A program made the translations under genes and the position numbers. From JBBROS01 sp965260935 (lineage in GTDB: Bacteria > Pseudomonadota > Alphaproteobacteria > Acetobacterales > Acetobacteraceae): a DNA stretch of 64,000 nucleotides. Below, one piece after another: positions 55,427 to 63,376 of the stretch; the stretch's first letter is position 1, and each line of letters opens with the position of its first letter. The stretch lies in the NCBI GenBank assembly GCA_965260935.1, contig OZ253374.1:496001-560000 (forward strand), read 5' to 3'. The notes beneath the pieces are model-generated. The model was given only the letters and a program-made list of their open reading frames with translations. It was not told where the DNA came from and did not search any database.

Positions 55427-56107
55427 TCAACTCGCGGCGACGATCCGGCCGTCGCGCAAGGTCACTTGCCGGTCCATGCGGCGGGCCAACTCGGGGTTGT
55501 GGGTGGCGACCAGCGCGGCGACGCCCTGGGCGCGGACGGTCTCCAGCAGCGCATCGAACACCAGCGCGGACGTGCCCACGTCCAGGTTGCCGGTCGGCTC
55601 GTCGGCCAGCAGCACGGCGGGGGCGTTGGCCAGCGCGCGGGCGATGGCGACGCGCTGCTTCTCGCCGCCGGAGAGCTTGCCGGGCAAGTGGCCGAGCCGG
55701 TGGGCCAAGCCGAAGGCGGCGAGCAGGGAGCGGGCGCGCTCGTTGGCGGCGGGGCGGGGCTTGGCGGCGACCATCTGCGGCAGCGCCACGTTCTCCAGCG
55801 CCGTGAACTCCGGCAGCAGGTGGTGCGCCTGGTAGACGAAGCCGATGCGGTCGCGGCGGATGGCGGTGCGCGCCGGGTCGGACAGGCTGCCGGCGTCCTG
55901 GCCGCCGATCAGCACGACGCCGGCGTCGGGGCGTTCCAGCAGCCCGGCTAGGTGCAAGAGCGTGCTCTTGCCGGTCCCGGACGGGGCGACCAGGGCCACG
56001 ATCTCGCCGGGCGCGAGGGCGAGGTCGGCGTCCTGCAGCACTTGCAGCGTCGCCTCGCCGCTGCGGTAGGCGCGCGAGACCGCCCGCAGCTCGAGCGCGC
56101 TACTCAT
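55427..56107 (-). CDS. lolD: Lipoprotein-release ATPase LolD
   Basis: A 226-residue ABC ATPase that drives release of lipoproteins from the inner membrane to LolA. Walker A APSGTGKST, Q-loop FVYQAHHLLPEFTALENV (a LolD feature), LSGGEKQR and Walker B LLADEPTGNLD are intact. Its start overlaps the lolC end by eight bases. Confidence 0.94.
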   Translation of the reverse strand: MSSALELRAVSRAYRSGEATLQVLQDADLALAPGEIVALVAPSGTGKSTLLHLAGLLERPDAGVVLIGGQDAGSLSDPARTAIRRDRIGFVYQAHHLLPEFTALENVALPQMVAAKPRPAANERARSLLAAFGLAHRLGHLPGKLSGGEKQRVAIARALANAPAVLLADEPTGNLDVGTSALVFDALLETVRAQGVAALVATHNPELARRMDRQVTLRDGRIVAAS

Positions 56108-57350
56108 GGCGCAGCGCCTCGACCGGATCGGTGCGGGCGGCGCGCCAGCTTGGATACAACGTCGCGACCAGGGAGAGGCCGAGGGCCATGGCCGTGACTT
56201 GCAGGACCTCGCCCGGGTCGAGCCGCGCCGGGAGGTGGGACAGGAAGTAGATTTCCGGGTTGAACACGCGTGCGCCGGTTATTGCCTCGACCCAGCCCTG
56301 GATGCGCTGGATGTTGAGGCAGAACAGCACGCCGACGACGACGCCGAGCAGCGTGCCGGTGACGCCGACGGAGGCCCCGCACATCAGGAATATCCGCATG
56401 ACGGCCCCGCGCCCGGCGCCGATGGTGCGCAGGATGGCGATGTCGCGCGTCTTGTCCTTGACCATCATGATGAGCGACGAGACGACGTTGAAGGCGGCGA
56501 CCAGGATGATGAGGGTCAGGATCAGGAACATGACGTTCTTCTCCACCTGGACGGCGGCGAAGAAGCTGTTGTTGCTCTGCTCCCAATCGACCACGCGGAC
56601 CGGGGTGCCGGAAAGGGCCTGGCGGATGCGGGCGGCGATCCGGCTCACGTTGTCCGGGTTGTCGGCGAAGACCTCGATCTGGGTGGCCTGGCCGGGCTGC
56701 TGGAAGAAGATCTGCGCGGCGTGCAACGGGAGGAACACGAAGTTGGTGTCGTACTCGTTCATGCCGACGCGGAAGACGGCGACGACTTTGTAGGCGCGGA
56801 CGCGGGGAACGGTGCCGAACGCGGTGGCCGCGCCCTGGGGCGAGATCAGGGTGAGGTCGTCGCCGGCCTGCAGGCCGAACTTGCCGGCGAGGCCGACGCC
56901 GATGGCGATGGCGTCCTCGCCCTTGAAGTCGTCGAGCGTGCCTTCGGCGATGTGCCCGGCGATGGAGGGGATGTGGCGGATGTCGGCCTCCGTCATGCCG
57001 CGGACGAAGCCGCCAGTGCTCTGCCCCCTGGGGCCGCTGAGCAGGACTTGGCCATCGACGACGGGGGCGGCGAAGGTCACGCCGGGGACGGCGCGGATCG
57101 TGTCCGTGGCCCGCTGGTAGTCGTGCAGCGGGACGGTCTGGCCGTAGACGCCGAGATGCCCGTTGAAGCCCAGGATGCGGTTCAGCAGGTCGGTCTGGAA
57201 GCCGCCCATGACGGACATGACGATGATAAGGGTGGCGACGCCGAGGGCGATGCCGATCAGGCTGAAGATGGCGATGACGGAGACGAAACGTTCGCCGCGG
57301 CGGGCGCGGAGATAGCGGCCGGCGACGGCTCTTTCGAAGGCGTTGAACAT
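56100..57350 (-). CDS. lolC: Lipoprotein-release permease LolC/E
   Basis: A 416-residue permease. It has one N-terminal helix (FVSVIAIFSLIGIALGVATL), a large periplasmic domain with NSHLG-like and GHIAEGTLDDFKGEDAIAIG segments, and three C-terminal helices (the FtsX type). One gene serves in place of separate lolC and lolE, as in alphaproteobacteria. It partners LolD; the neighbouring upstream repeat copy lies between it and proS. Confidence 0.93.
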   Translation of the reverse strand: MFNAFERAVAGRYLRARRGERFVSVIAIFSLIGIALGVATLIIVMSVMGGFQTDLLNRILGFNGHLGVYGQTVPLHDYQRATDTIRAVPGVTFAAPVVDGQVLLSGPRGQSTGGFVRGMTEADIRHIPSIAGHIAEGTLDDFKGEDAIAIGVGLAGKFGLQAGDDLTLISPQGAATAFGTVPRVRAYKVVAVFRVGMNEYDTNFVFLPLHAAQIFFQQPGQATQIEVFADNPDNVSRIAARIRQALSGTPVRVVDWEQSNNSFFAAVQVEKNVMFLILTLIILVAAFNVVSSLIMMVKDKTRDIAILRTIGAGRGAVMRIFLMCGASVGVTGTLLGVVVGVLFCLNIQRIQGWVEAITGARVFNPEIYFLSHLPARLDPGEVLQVTAMALGLSLVATLYPSWRAARTDPVEALRHE

Positions 57351-57364
57351 TGGGTTCCTTTATG

Positions 57365-57413
57365 AAGGCCAGGGCGCTGCCCTGGACCCGCTGGGGCCTT
57401 AGCCCCAGACCCC
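57365..57413. repeat. Intergenic palindromic repeat, copy 2
   Basis: Two perfect hairpins in a row: CCAGGGC/GCCCTGG and CTGGGGC/GCCCCAG, embedded in AAGGCC...GACCCGCT...GACCCC. It fills most of the 65-base gap between lolC and proS and resembles copies at 31968-32027 and 61877-61925. Confidence 0.8.
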
Positions 57414-57415
57414 GC

Positions 57416-58726
57416 TTACATGATCTTCGCCAGGGCTTGTTCGAGCGAAAGCTCCTGGCGCTCGCCCGTGGCCCGGCGCTTTAGCTCCACCGTGCCCGCC
57501 GCCGCGCCCCTGGGGCCGACGATGACCTGCCACGGATGGCCCATCAGGTCGGCGTCGTTGAACTTGACCCCAGCCCTTTCGTCGCGGTCGTCGTAGAGGG
57601 CTTGGGCGCCGAGGCGGCGGTAGGCGTCCTCGCAGAGCGCGCCGGTCGCCGGGTCGGCCTGCTTGAGGTTCAGGATGGCGGCCTTGAACGGGGCGACCGA
57701 GTCGGGCCAGACGATGCCGGCGTCGTCGTGGCTGGCCTCGATCAGCGCGCCGACCAGGCGGGAAACGCCGATGCCGTAGCTGCCCATGTTGGGATGCACG
57801 GGCTTCGCGTCCGGGCCGGGCACCTGCAGGCCGACGAGCTCGCTATACAGCGTGCCGAAGTTGAACACCTGGCCGACCTCGATGCCCCGGCCCTCGCGGC
57901 GGCGCTCCTGCGGCACGCGGGACCAGGCGGCCTCGTCGTGCTTCTCGTCCGTGGCGGCGTAGGGGGTGGTGACGGCGGTGAAGAAGCGTTCGAGGGCTGC
58001 CTTGTCGGTGTGGTCGATGTCGTCGGTGCCGACCTGGATCTGCTCGACCTCGGCGTCGTAGAACACCTGGCTCTCGCCGGTGGGCGCCAGGATGTGGAAC
58101 TCGTGGCTGAGGTCGCCGCCGATCGGGCCGGTGTCGGCGGCCATCGGCACGGCGCGGACGCCGAGGCGCTGGAAGGTGCGCAGGTAGGACAGCATCATGG
58201 TGCGGTAGCTGTGGACGGCGGCGGCGTGGTCGAGGTCGAAGGAGTAGGCGTCCTTCATCAGGAACTCGCGCCCGCGCATGACGCCGAAGCGGGGCCGGGT
58301 CTCGTCGCGGAACTTCCATTGGATGTGGTAGAGGATCTGCGGCATCTCGCGGTAGCTGCGGATGGACTGGCGCATCAGGTCGGCGATGAGCAGCTCGTTG
58401 GTGGGGCTGTAGATCAGGTCGCGCTCATGCCGGTCCTTGAGGCGCAGCATCTCCGGGCCGTAGGCGTCGTAGCGCCCGGTTTGGCGCCAAAGGTCGGCGG
58501 ATTGCAGGGTCGGCATCAGCAGCTCCTGCGCGCCGACCCGGTCCTGCTCCTCGCGGACAATGTTGGCGATGTTGCGCAGCACGCGCCATCCGGCGGGAAG
58601 CCAGGCGTAGATGCCGGCCGCGGCCTGCCGCACCAGCCCGGCCCGCAGCATCAGGCGGTGCGAGACGATCTGCGCGTCGGCCGGGTTTTCCTTGATGGTT
58701 GGAATAAGGGAACGGGAAAGGCGCAT
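57416..58726 (-). CDS. proS: Proline--tRNA ligase, short form
   Basis: A 436-residue ProRS, lacking the editing (INS) domain of the long bacterial type, as is normal for alphaproteobacteria. It starts MRLSRSLIPTIKENPADAQI; class II motif 2 region FRDETRPRFGVMRGREFLMKD and motif 3 GSYGIGVSRLVGAL are conserved. A MITE-like element lies 31 bases upstream of the ATG. Confidence 0.95.
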   Translation of the reverse strand: MRLSRSLIPTIKENPADAQIVSHRLMLRAGLVRQAAAGIYAWLPAGWRVLRNIANIVREEQDRVGAQELLMPTLQSADLWRQTGRYDAYGPEMLRLKDRHERDLIYSPTNELLIADLMRQSIRSYREMPQILYHIQWKFRDETRPRFGVMRGREFLMKDAYSFDLDHAAAVHSYRTMMLSYLRTFQRLGVRAVPMAADTGPIGGDLSHEFHILAPTGESQVFYDAEVEQIQVGTDDIDHTDKAALERFFTAVTTPYAATDEKHDEAAWSRVPQERRREGRGIEVGQVFNFGTLYSELVGLQVPGPDAKPVHPNMGSYGIGVSRLVGALIEASHDDAGIVWPDSVAPFKAAILNLKQADPATGALCEDAYRRLGAQALYDDRDERAGVKFNDADLMGHPWQVIVGPRGAAAGTVELKRRATGERQELSLEQALAKIM

Positions 58727-58757
58727 TTGGATCCTGATCTGCCTGGTGGCGCGAACC

Positions 58758-58877
58758 TAGTGTCCCGGTTCGGAAGTTCGTCGCGCTGAAATTGCGTGCT
58801 TCGGGACACCAGGTCTTCGTTTCGTGGCCTGCTTATCTCAGTTGTTCGAAGGCGGACTTCCGGGGCAGGACACTAGA
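58758..58877. mobile_element. IS630-type MITE candidate upstream of proS
   Basis: Imperfect arms of about 25-30 bases: CTAGTGTCC...CGGAAGT.CG on the left, and the matching reverse complement (...GGACTTCCGG...GGACACTAG) on the right. Each arm ends at TA, the IS630/Tc1-mariner target duplication; the part between the TAs is 114 bases. No coding capacity. The call rests on structure only. Confidence 0.6.
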
Positions 58878-58878
58878 C

Positions 58879-58909
58879 TGCAATCGCCCTGACTGGAAAG
58901 CCGGGGCGA
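58879..58909. repeat. Dispersed about 30-base repeat, copy 2
   Basis: CTGCAATCGCCCTG followed by ACTGGAAAGC and GGGGCG matches the complement of 24743-24772. It starts one base after the MITE-like element, so the element may have inserted next to or within a member of this repeat. Confidence 0.55.
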
Positions 58910-59172
58910 CAAGGGCCTCGCAGCCATTCGCGGCATAGGCCACAGGCGTCTGCTTATGCCGGTCAGCTTCAAGACCGCCGATGCTGGTTCGGATTGGGCC
59001 GGAGGCCAGGGGGGTAGGCCAGCGGCGCGGTCCTGCGCTGCATAAGCGGCCAAGTCCAACGCCTGCACATGGTATACCAGACGCAATTTTTGTGCGATGC
59101 ACCATAGAATTTCGCAAGATTCTATTGAATCGATGCAGAATAGGGGTGACAACATCGCAATTCTTCAGTAAC

Positions 59173-59208
59173 AAAAAGACAGGCCCGCGCCGGGAACGCG
59201 ACGGGCCT
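59173..59208 (-). terminator. Intrinsic terminator on the minus strand
   Basis: Strong stem AGGCCCG/CGGGCCT, extended by CGCG pairs around one bulged base, followed on the minus strand by GTCTTTTTG. It lies 4 bases after the small open frame at 59212-59394 and about 200 bases after the RNase J stop, so it probably ends that minus-strand transcript. Confidence 0.7.
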
Positions 59209-59211
59209 AGT

Positions 59212-59394
59212 TTAGGGAAGAAATGCTAGTCGCACGCCAGGACAAGGAGTTATCCTTGCTCTGGCCGCGATAATGCCGCTCCCAATGGCAACCGTCCACA
59301 CATTAAACGGCGGTTCGGCCGCTTTTTTGCCTTCGCCGGTTTGGATTTGCCTGTATTGCAAGCAAATGTTCTGATTTGCTGGGTTTTGGAGCAT
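59212..59394 (-). CDS. Possible small protein downstream of RNase J
   Basis: A 60-codon frame, MLQNPANQNICLQYRQIQTG... ending GVRLAFLP, with one weakly hydrophobic segment (VWTVAIGSGIIAARARI). It starts 23 bases downstream of the RNase J stop and ends 4 bases from a good terminator, which suggests it is within the transcript. There is no clear ribosome site and I recognise no family. AT-richer than neighbouring genes. Confidence 0.28.
   Translation of the reverse strand: MLQNPANQNICLQYRQIQTGEGKKAAEPPFNVWTVAIGSGIIAARARITPCPGVRLAFLP
59310..59328 (+). terminator. Short plus-strand terminator-like hairpin
   Basis: GCGG, loop TTCGG, CCGC, then six T residues on the plus strand. No plus-strand gene lies upstream, so it could end an antisense or small RNA, or be chance inside 58910-59416, where I see no other feature besides those listed. 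Confidence 0.4.
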
Positions 59395-59416
59395 TTTCAC
59401 TGCGATTGACTGGGGA

Positions 59417-61063
59417 TCACACCCGGAGAAGATGCACGTCCACCATCGGGCGCTTCTGCAGCCGGCGTCCCAACGCGCGACGGAGGGCCGAACGCGCCGC
59501 ATCCGTCAACGCCGAGTCGTCGTCGCGCAGGCCTTGCGGCAACCCGGCCAGCCCTTCCGCAAATGCGGCGGTCACGCGCGCGGTTTCGGGGTCGTCCGGC
59601 TCGAACAGGCCCGGGGCGCTGATCCGCGGCTGGCCGACGATGCGGCCGGCGCGGTCCAGGGCCGCGCTGCCGAGGACGACGCCGTTGAACAGCATACGGC
59701 GCCGGGCGCTCAACACGTTGCCGTCGATGGGCATGAGCCGGTTCCCGTCCAGGGCCAGCCGCCCGATCGGCGCGCTGTCGATGACCTCCGGGCGGTTGGA
59801 GGACAGGCTCAGGATGTCGCCGTCCTCCAGCAGGATCGGCGTCGCGCCCGCTTGCCGGGCAAGCTCGGCATGGGCGGACATGTGCCGCCACTCGCCGTGC
59901 ACCGGGACGGCGATCCGTGGCTTGACGAGCCGGTAGAGGGCACGCATCTCCTCCCGGGCCGGATGGCCGGACACGTGGGTCATGTCGTCGTCGTCGGTGA
60001 TGACGTTCACGCCGCGGCGGACCAGGGCATCCTGCACGGACATGATCGCGCGCTCGTTGCCGGGAATCATGCGGCTGCTGAAGATAACGGTGTCGCCCTC
60101 GCCTAGGGCGATGTTGGGGTGCGTGTCGGCAGCGATGCGCGAGAGCGCGCTGCGGGGCTCGCCCTGGCTGCCAGTGACGAGGAGCAGGAGGTTGTCGTCG
60201 GGGATGCTTCCCGCGTCGTCTTCCGGGACGAATTCCGGCACCGTTTTCAGGTAGCCGCACTCGCGCGCGGCGGCTTCGATGTTGCGCAGACTCCGGCCGA
60301 CCAGCGAGACGTGACGCCCGGCCTTCCGCGCCGCGAGGGCGACCGACTCCACCCGCGCGACGTTGCTTGCGAAACAGGCCACCGCGACCCGGCCCTGAAG
60401 CCCGGCGATGAGGCGTTCAAGGCTCTCGCGGACTTCCGCCTCCGAACCGGAATGGCCGTCAACCATCGCGTTGGTGCTGTCGCACACCATGGCCAGCACC
60501 CCTTCCTCGCCGAGTTTCGCGAACGCGGCTTCATTGGTCGGTGGCCCGAGCAGCGGATCGGGGTCGAGCTTCCAGTCGCCCGTATGCAGCACGACGCCGT
60601 AGGGCGTGCGGATGACCAGGGCCTGGGCCTCGGGGATCGAATGGGTGACGGGGATGAATTCCAGGCCGAACGGGCCGATGGCGAAGCGGCCGCCGGGTTG
60701 GATGGTCTCGATGCGGACCTCGCCCAGCAAGCCCGCTTCCCCGAGCTTGCGCTTCAGCACCGCGGTCGCGAACGGGGTGGCGTAGACCGGGACGCGGAGC
60801 CGCCGCCATAGGTGGGCCACCGCGCCGATGTGGTCCTCGTGGGCGTGGGTGATAACCAGGGCGAGAAGGTCGTCGCGGCGGTCGGAGATGTAGCCGGGGT
60901 CGGCCATCATGATCTCGACTTCCGGGTTCTCGTTCCCGCCGAAGCCGATGCCGCAATCGATGGCCAGCCATTTGCCGTCGCAGCGATAGAGGTTGAGGTT
61001 CATGCCGATCTCGCCCGTCCCGCCCAAGGGCAGGAAGGCCAGACCCTCGTTCAGGTCGTCCAT
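59417..61063 (-). CDS. rnj: Ribonuclease J
   Basis: A 548-residue metallo-beta-lactamase-fold RNase with 5'-3' exo and endo activity, active in RNA turnover and rRNA maturation. The zinc site THAHEDHIGA, CDSTNA, the beta-CASP region with GSQGEPRSALSRIA and the HVSGH histidine are in order, and the C-terminal domain is complete. The ATG abuts the coaX stop directly. RNase J replaces RNase E-based turnover partly in alphaproteobacteria. Confidence 0.94.
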   Translation of the reverse strand: MDDLNEGLAFLPLGGTGEIGMNLNLYRCDGKWLAIDCGIGFGGNENPEVEIMMADPGYISDRRDDLLALVITHAHEDHIGAVAHLWRRLRVPVYATPFATAVLKRKLGEAGLLGEVRIETIQPGGRFAIGPFGLEFIPVTHSIPEAQALVIRTPYGVVLHTGDWKLDPDPLLGPPTNEAAFAKLGEEGVLAMVCDSTNAMVDGHSGSEAEVRESLERLIAGLQGRVAVACFASNVARVESVALAARKAGRHVSLVGRSLRNIEAAARECGYLKTVPEFVPEDDAGSIPDDNLLLLVTGSQGEPRSALSRIAADTHPNIALGEGDTVIFSSRMIPGNERAIMSVQDALVRRGVNVITDDDDMTHVSGHPAREEMRALYRLVKPRIAVPVHGEWRHMSAHAELARQAGATPILLEDGDILSLSSNRPEVIDSAPIGRLALDGNRLMPIDGNVLSARRRMLFNGVVLGSAALDRAGRIVGQPRISAPGLFEPDDPETARVTAAFAEGLAGLPQGLRDDDSALTDAARSALRRALGRRLQKRPMVDVHLLRV

Positions 61064-61873
61064 TTACTCGCCTTCGATGATTCGTGTTCTGTCGCGGTTG
61101 AATGTGGGGGCTGGGTTGCGGTCCGCCAACAAGCGGAGGCCGTCGAGGGTGAGGTCCGGGGCGATGGTCTGGATCAGGGTGGTGCCTTCGGCGAGCAGGG
61201 GGGCAAGCCCGCCGGTGGCGACGACCTTCAGCGGCTCGTCCCATTCGGCCTGGATACGGCGGACCAGGCCCTCGACCATGGCGACGTAGCCCCAGTAGAT
61301 GCCGGACTGCATGGCGGGCACGGTGGCGCGCCCGATGACGGCCTGCGGACGGCCGATGCCGATGCGCGGCAGCCGGGCGGCAGCCTTGTGCAGCGCCTCC
61401 AGTGACAGGTTGATGCCGGGCGCGATGACGCCGCCCACGTAGGCGCCCGACTTGTCCACCACGTCGAAGGTGGTGGCGGTGCCGAAATCGATGACGATGA
61501 GCGGGCCTGCGTAGGCTTGGTGGGCGGCGAGCGAGTTGAGCAGACGGTCTGCGCCCACTTCGGCCGGGTTCTCGACGTCGATCTGAAAGCCCCAATCGAG
61601 GTTGGAGCGGGCGACGAGCGGCTCGGTGCTGAACCAGTCGCGGCAAAGGCGGCGGAGATGATAGAGCGCGGCGGGAACGACGGTGCCGATGACGGCGCGG
61701 TCGATGTTTGCCGGCTTGAGGCCGGTGAGATTGAGAAGGGTGAGCAGCCAGACGGCGTATTCGTCCGACGTGCGCTGCGGATCGGTGGCGATGCGCCAGA
61801 TGCCGCGCCAGGCGCTCCCGTCGTGGACGGCGACGACGACGTTGGTGTTGCCGGCGTCGACGACTAGCAGCAT
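61064..61873 (-). CDS. coaX: Type III pantothenate kinase
   Basis: A 269-residue kinase for the first step of coenzyme A synthesis. It starts MLLVVDAGNTNVVVAVHDG (the phosphate-binding ASKHA loop) and contains GADRLLNSLAAHQAYAG and DFGTATTFDVVD, with the K+/dimer region PGINLSLEAL. It lies between nuoN and rnj; the birA gene often seen at this place is absent. Confidence 0.94.
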   Translation of the reverse strand: MLLVVDAGNTNVVVAVHDGSAWRGIWRIATDPQRTSDEYAVWLLTLLNLTGLKPANIDRAVIGTVVPAALYHLRRLCRDWFSTEPLVARSNLDWGFQIDVENPAEVGADRLLNSLAAHQAYAGPLIVIDFGTATTFDVVDKSGAYVGGVIAPGINLSLEALHKAAARLPRIGIGRPQAVIGRATVPAMQSGIYWGYVAMVEGLVRRIQAEWDEPLKVVATGGLAPLLAEGTTLIQTIAPDLTLDGLRLLADRNPAPTFNRDRTRIIEGE

Positions 61874-61876
61874 GGG

Positions 61877-61925
61877 AAGGCCAAGGCTCTGCCCTGGACC
61901 CGCCGGGACCTTGGCCCCGGACCCC
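61877..61925. repeat. Intergenic palindromic repeat, copy 3
   Basis: Same architecture as copy 2: AAGGCCA-AGGCTCTGCCCTGGACCCGC-GGGACCTTGGCCCC-GGACCCC. It fills the 57-base gap between nuoN and coaX. The two stems have a few changes compared with copy 2. Confidence 0.75.
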
Positions 61926-61930
61926 GCTGC

Positions 61931-63376
61931 TTAGCCGAACAGCACATTGGCGGCGGATTGGGCGGCGGCGACTAAGGGGGCCGGGAAAACGAAGAACAGC
62001 GTCGTGACCAGGGCGCCGACGCCGGCAACGAAGGTGAGCGACGGGGAGCGCGCATCGAACGCGGGCTCGGCCTCGTCGAAGTACATCACCTTGATGACGC
62101 GCAAGTAGTAGAATGCGCCGACCACGCTGGTCAGCACGCCGATGATCGCCAGCGTCCAGTATCCCGACTGGACCGCCGGAACGAACACGTAGAGCTTGCC
62201 GAAGAAGCCGGAGAACGGCGGGATACCGGCCATGCTGAACATGAAGGCCGCCATGGCCAGCGCGAGGCCCGGGTCGGTCCGCGCCAGGCCGGACAGATCG
62301 GAGATCAATTCGAGCGAACGGCCCCGGCGGCGCATGGCGATGATGCAGGCGAACACGCCGGCGCTCATGAACACGTAGGTGACCATGTAGATCATGACGC
62401 CGCGGATGCCGTCGGCCGTGCCGACCGCGAGGCCGACGAGCGCGTAGCCCATGTGGCCGATGGAGGAATAGGCCATCAGGCGCTTGATCCGCGTCTGGCC
62501 GATCGCCGCCAGCGCGCCGAGGATCATGGAGGCGATGGAGATGATGACGATGATCCCGGTCCATTGGTGCAGCAACTGCCCGAACGGGACCTCCAGCGCG
62601 CGAAGCAGCAGCGCGATGGCGGCCACCTTGGGCGCGGTGCTCATGAAGGCCGTGACCGGCGTGGGCGCGCCCTCGTAGACGTCGGGCGTCCACATATGGA
62701 ACGGGACGGCGGACAGCTTGAACGCGAGCCCGGCGATGATGAACACAATGCCGACGACGAGGCCGGCGGACGCGGACTGAGGGCTGGACAGGACCCGGCC
62801 CAGCCCGGCGAAATCCATCGTTCCAGCGAAGCCGTAGGACAGCGAGATGCCGTAAAGGATCAGGCCCGACGCGAGAGCGCCCAGGATAAAGAACTTGAGG
62901 CCGGATTCCGCGGACCGAAGCTCGTCGCGGGCAAAGGCGCAGAGCACGTAAAGCGCCAGCGATTGCAGCTCCAGGCCCAGATACAGGGTCATCAGGTTGG
63001 CCGTGCTGCACATGACCATCATGCCGACGGTGGACAGCAGGATCAGCACCGGGAACTCGAAGCGGGCGATGCCTTCACGCTCGTTGAAGTCGAGCGAGAG
63101 GATGGCGCTGAGCGCGGCCCCGCTGAGCACCAGCAGCTTCATGAAGCGGGCGAACCCGTCCATCACGAACAGGCCGGTGTAGGCGGTGCCGTTCTGCGTG
63201 GCCAGGACAAGCATGGCGGTGAACACCAGGGCGCCCAGGGACAGCATGGTACAGATGAAGGTGTTGTCGCCGCGGCGCAGCACGCCGAAGATCAGGATCG
63301 CCATCGCGCAAAGCGCGAGCGCGATCTCGGGAAGCGCCAACGCCCAATGCAGCAGCGGTGAATTCAGGCCCGTCAT
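61931..63376 (-). CDS. nuoN: NADH-quinone oxidoreductase subunit N
   Basis: A 481-residue proton-pumping antiporter-like membrane subunit of complex I, with about 14 helices. Conserved STANLMTLYLGLELQSLALY, the lysine-containing KLSAVPFHMWTPDVYEGAPT and LMAYSSIGHMGYALVG. The ATG overlaps the nuoM stop (ATGA), as in nuo operons. Confidence 0.95.
   Translation of the reverse strand: MTGLNSPLLHWALALPEIALALCAMAILIFGVLRRGDNTFICTMLSLGALVFTAMLVLATQNGTAYTGLFVMDGFARFMKLLVLSGAALSAILSLDFNEREGIARFEFPVLILLSTVGMMVMCSTANLMTLYLGLELQSLALYVLCAFARDELRSAESGLKFFILGALASGLILYGISLSYGFAGTMDFAGLGRVLSSPQSASAGLVVGIVFIIAGLAFKLSAVPFHMWTPDVYEGAPTPVTAFMSTAPKVAAIALLLRALEVPFGQLLHQWTGIIVIISIASMILGALAAIGQTRIKRLMAYSSIGHMGYALVGLAVGTADGIRGVMIYMVTYVFMSAGVFACIIAMRRRGRSLELISDLSGLARTDPGLALAMAAFMFSMAGIPPFSGFFGKLYVFVPAVQSGYWTLAIIGVLTSVVGAFYYLRVIKVMYFDEAEPAFDARSPSLTFVAGVGALVTTLFFVFPAPLVAAAQSAANVLFG

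Noticed and set aside
59104..59125. ATAGAAT/ATTCTAT inverted repeat
   Set aside because: Seven-base AT arms in an AT-rich patch without a T-run or adjacent start; chance is likely.
58838..59155. 105-codon minus frame between rnj and proS
   Set aside because: No family resemblance, it spans the MITE-like end, and a second overlapping frame is equally open.
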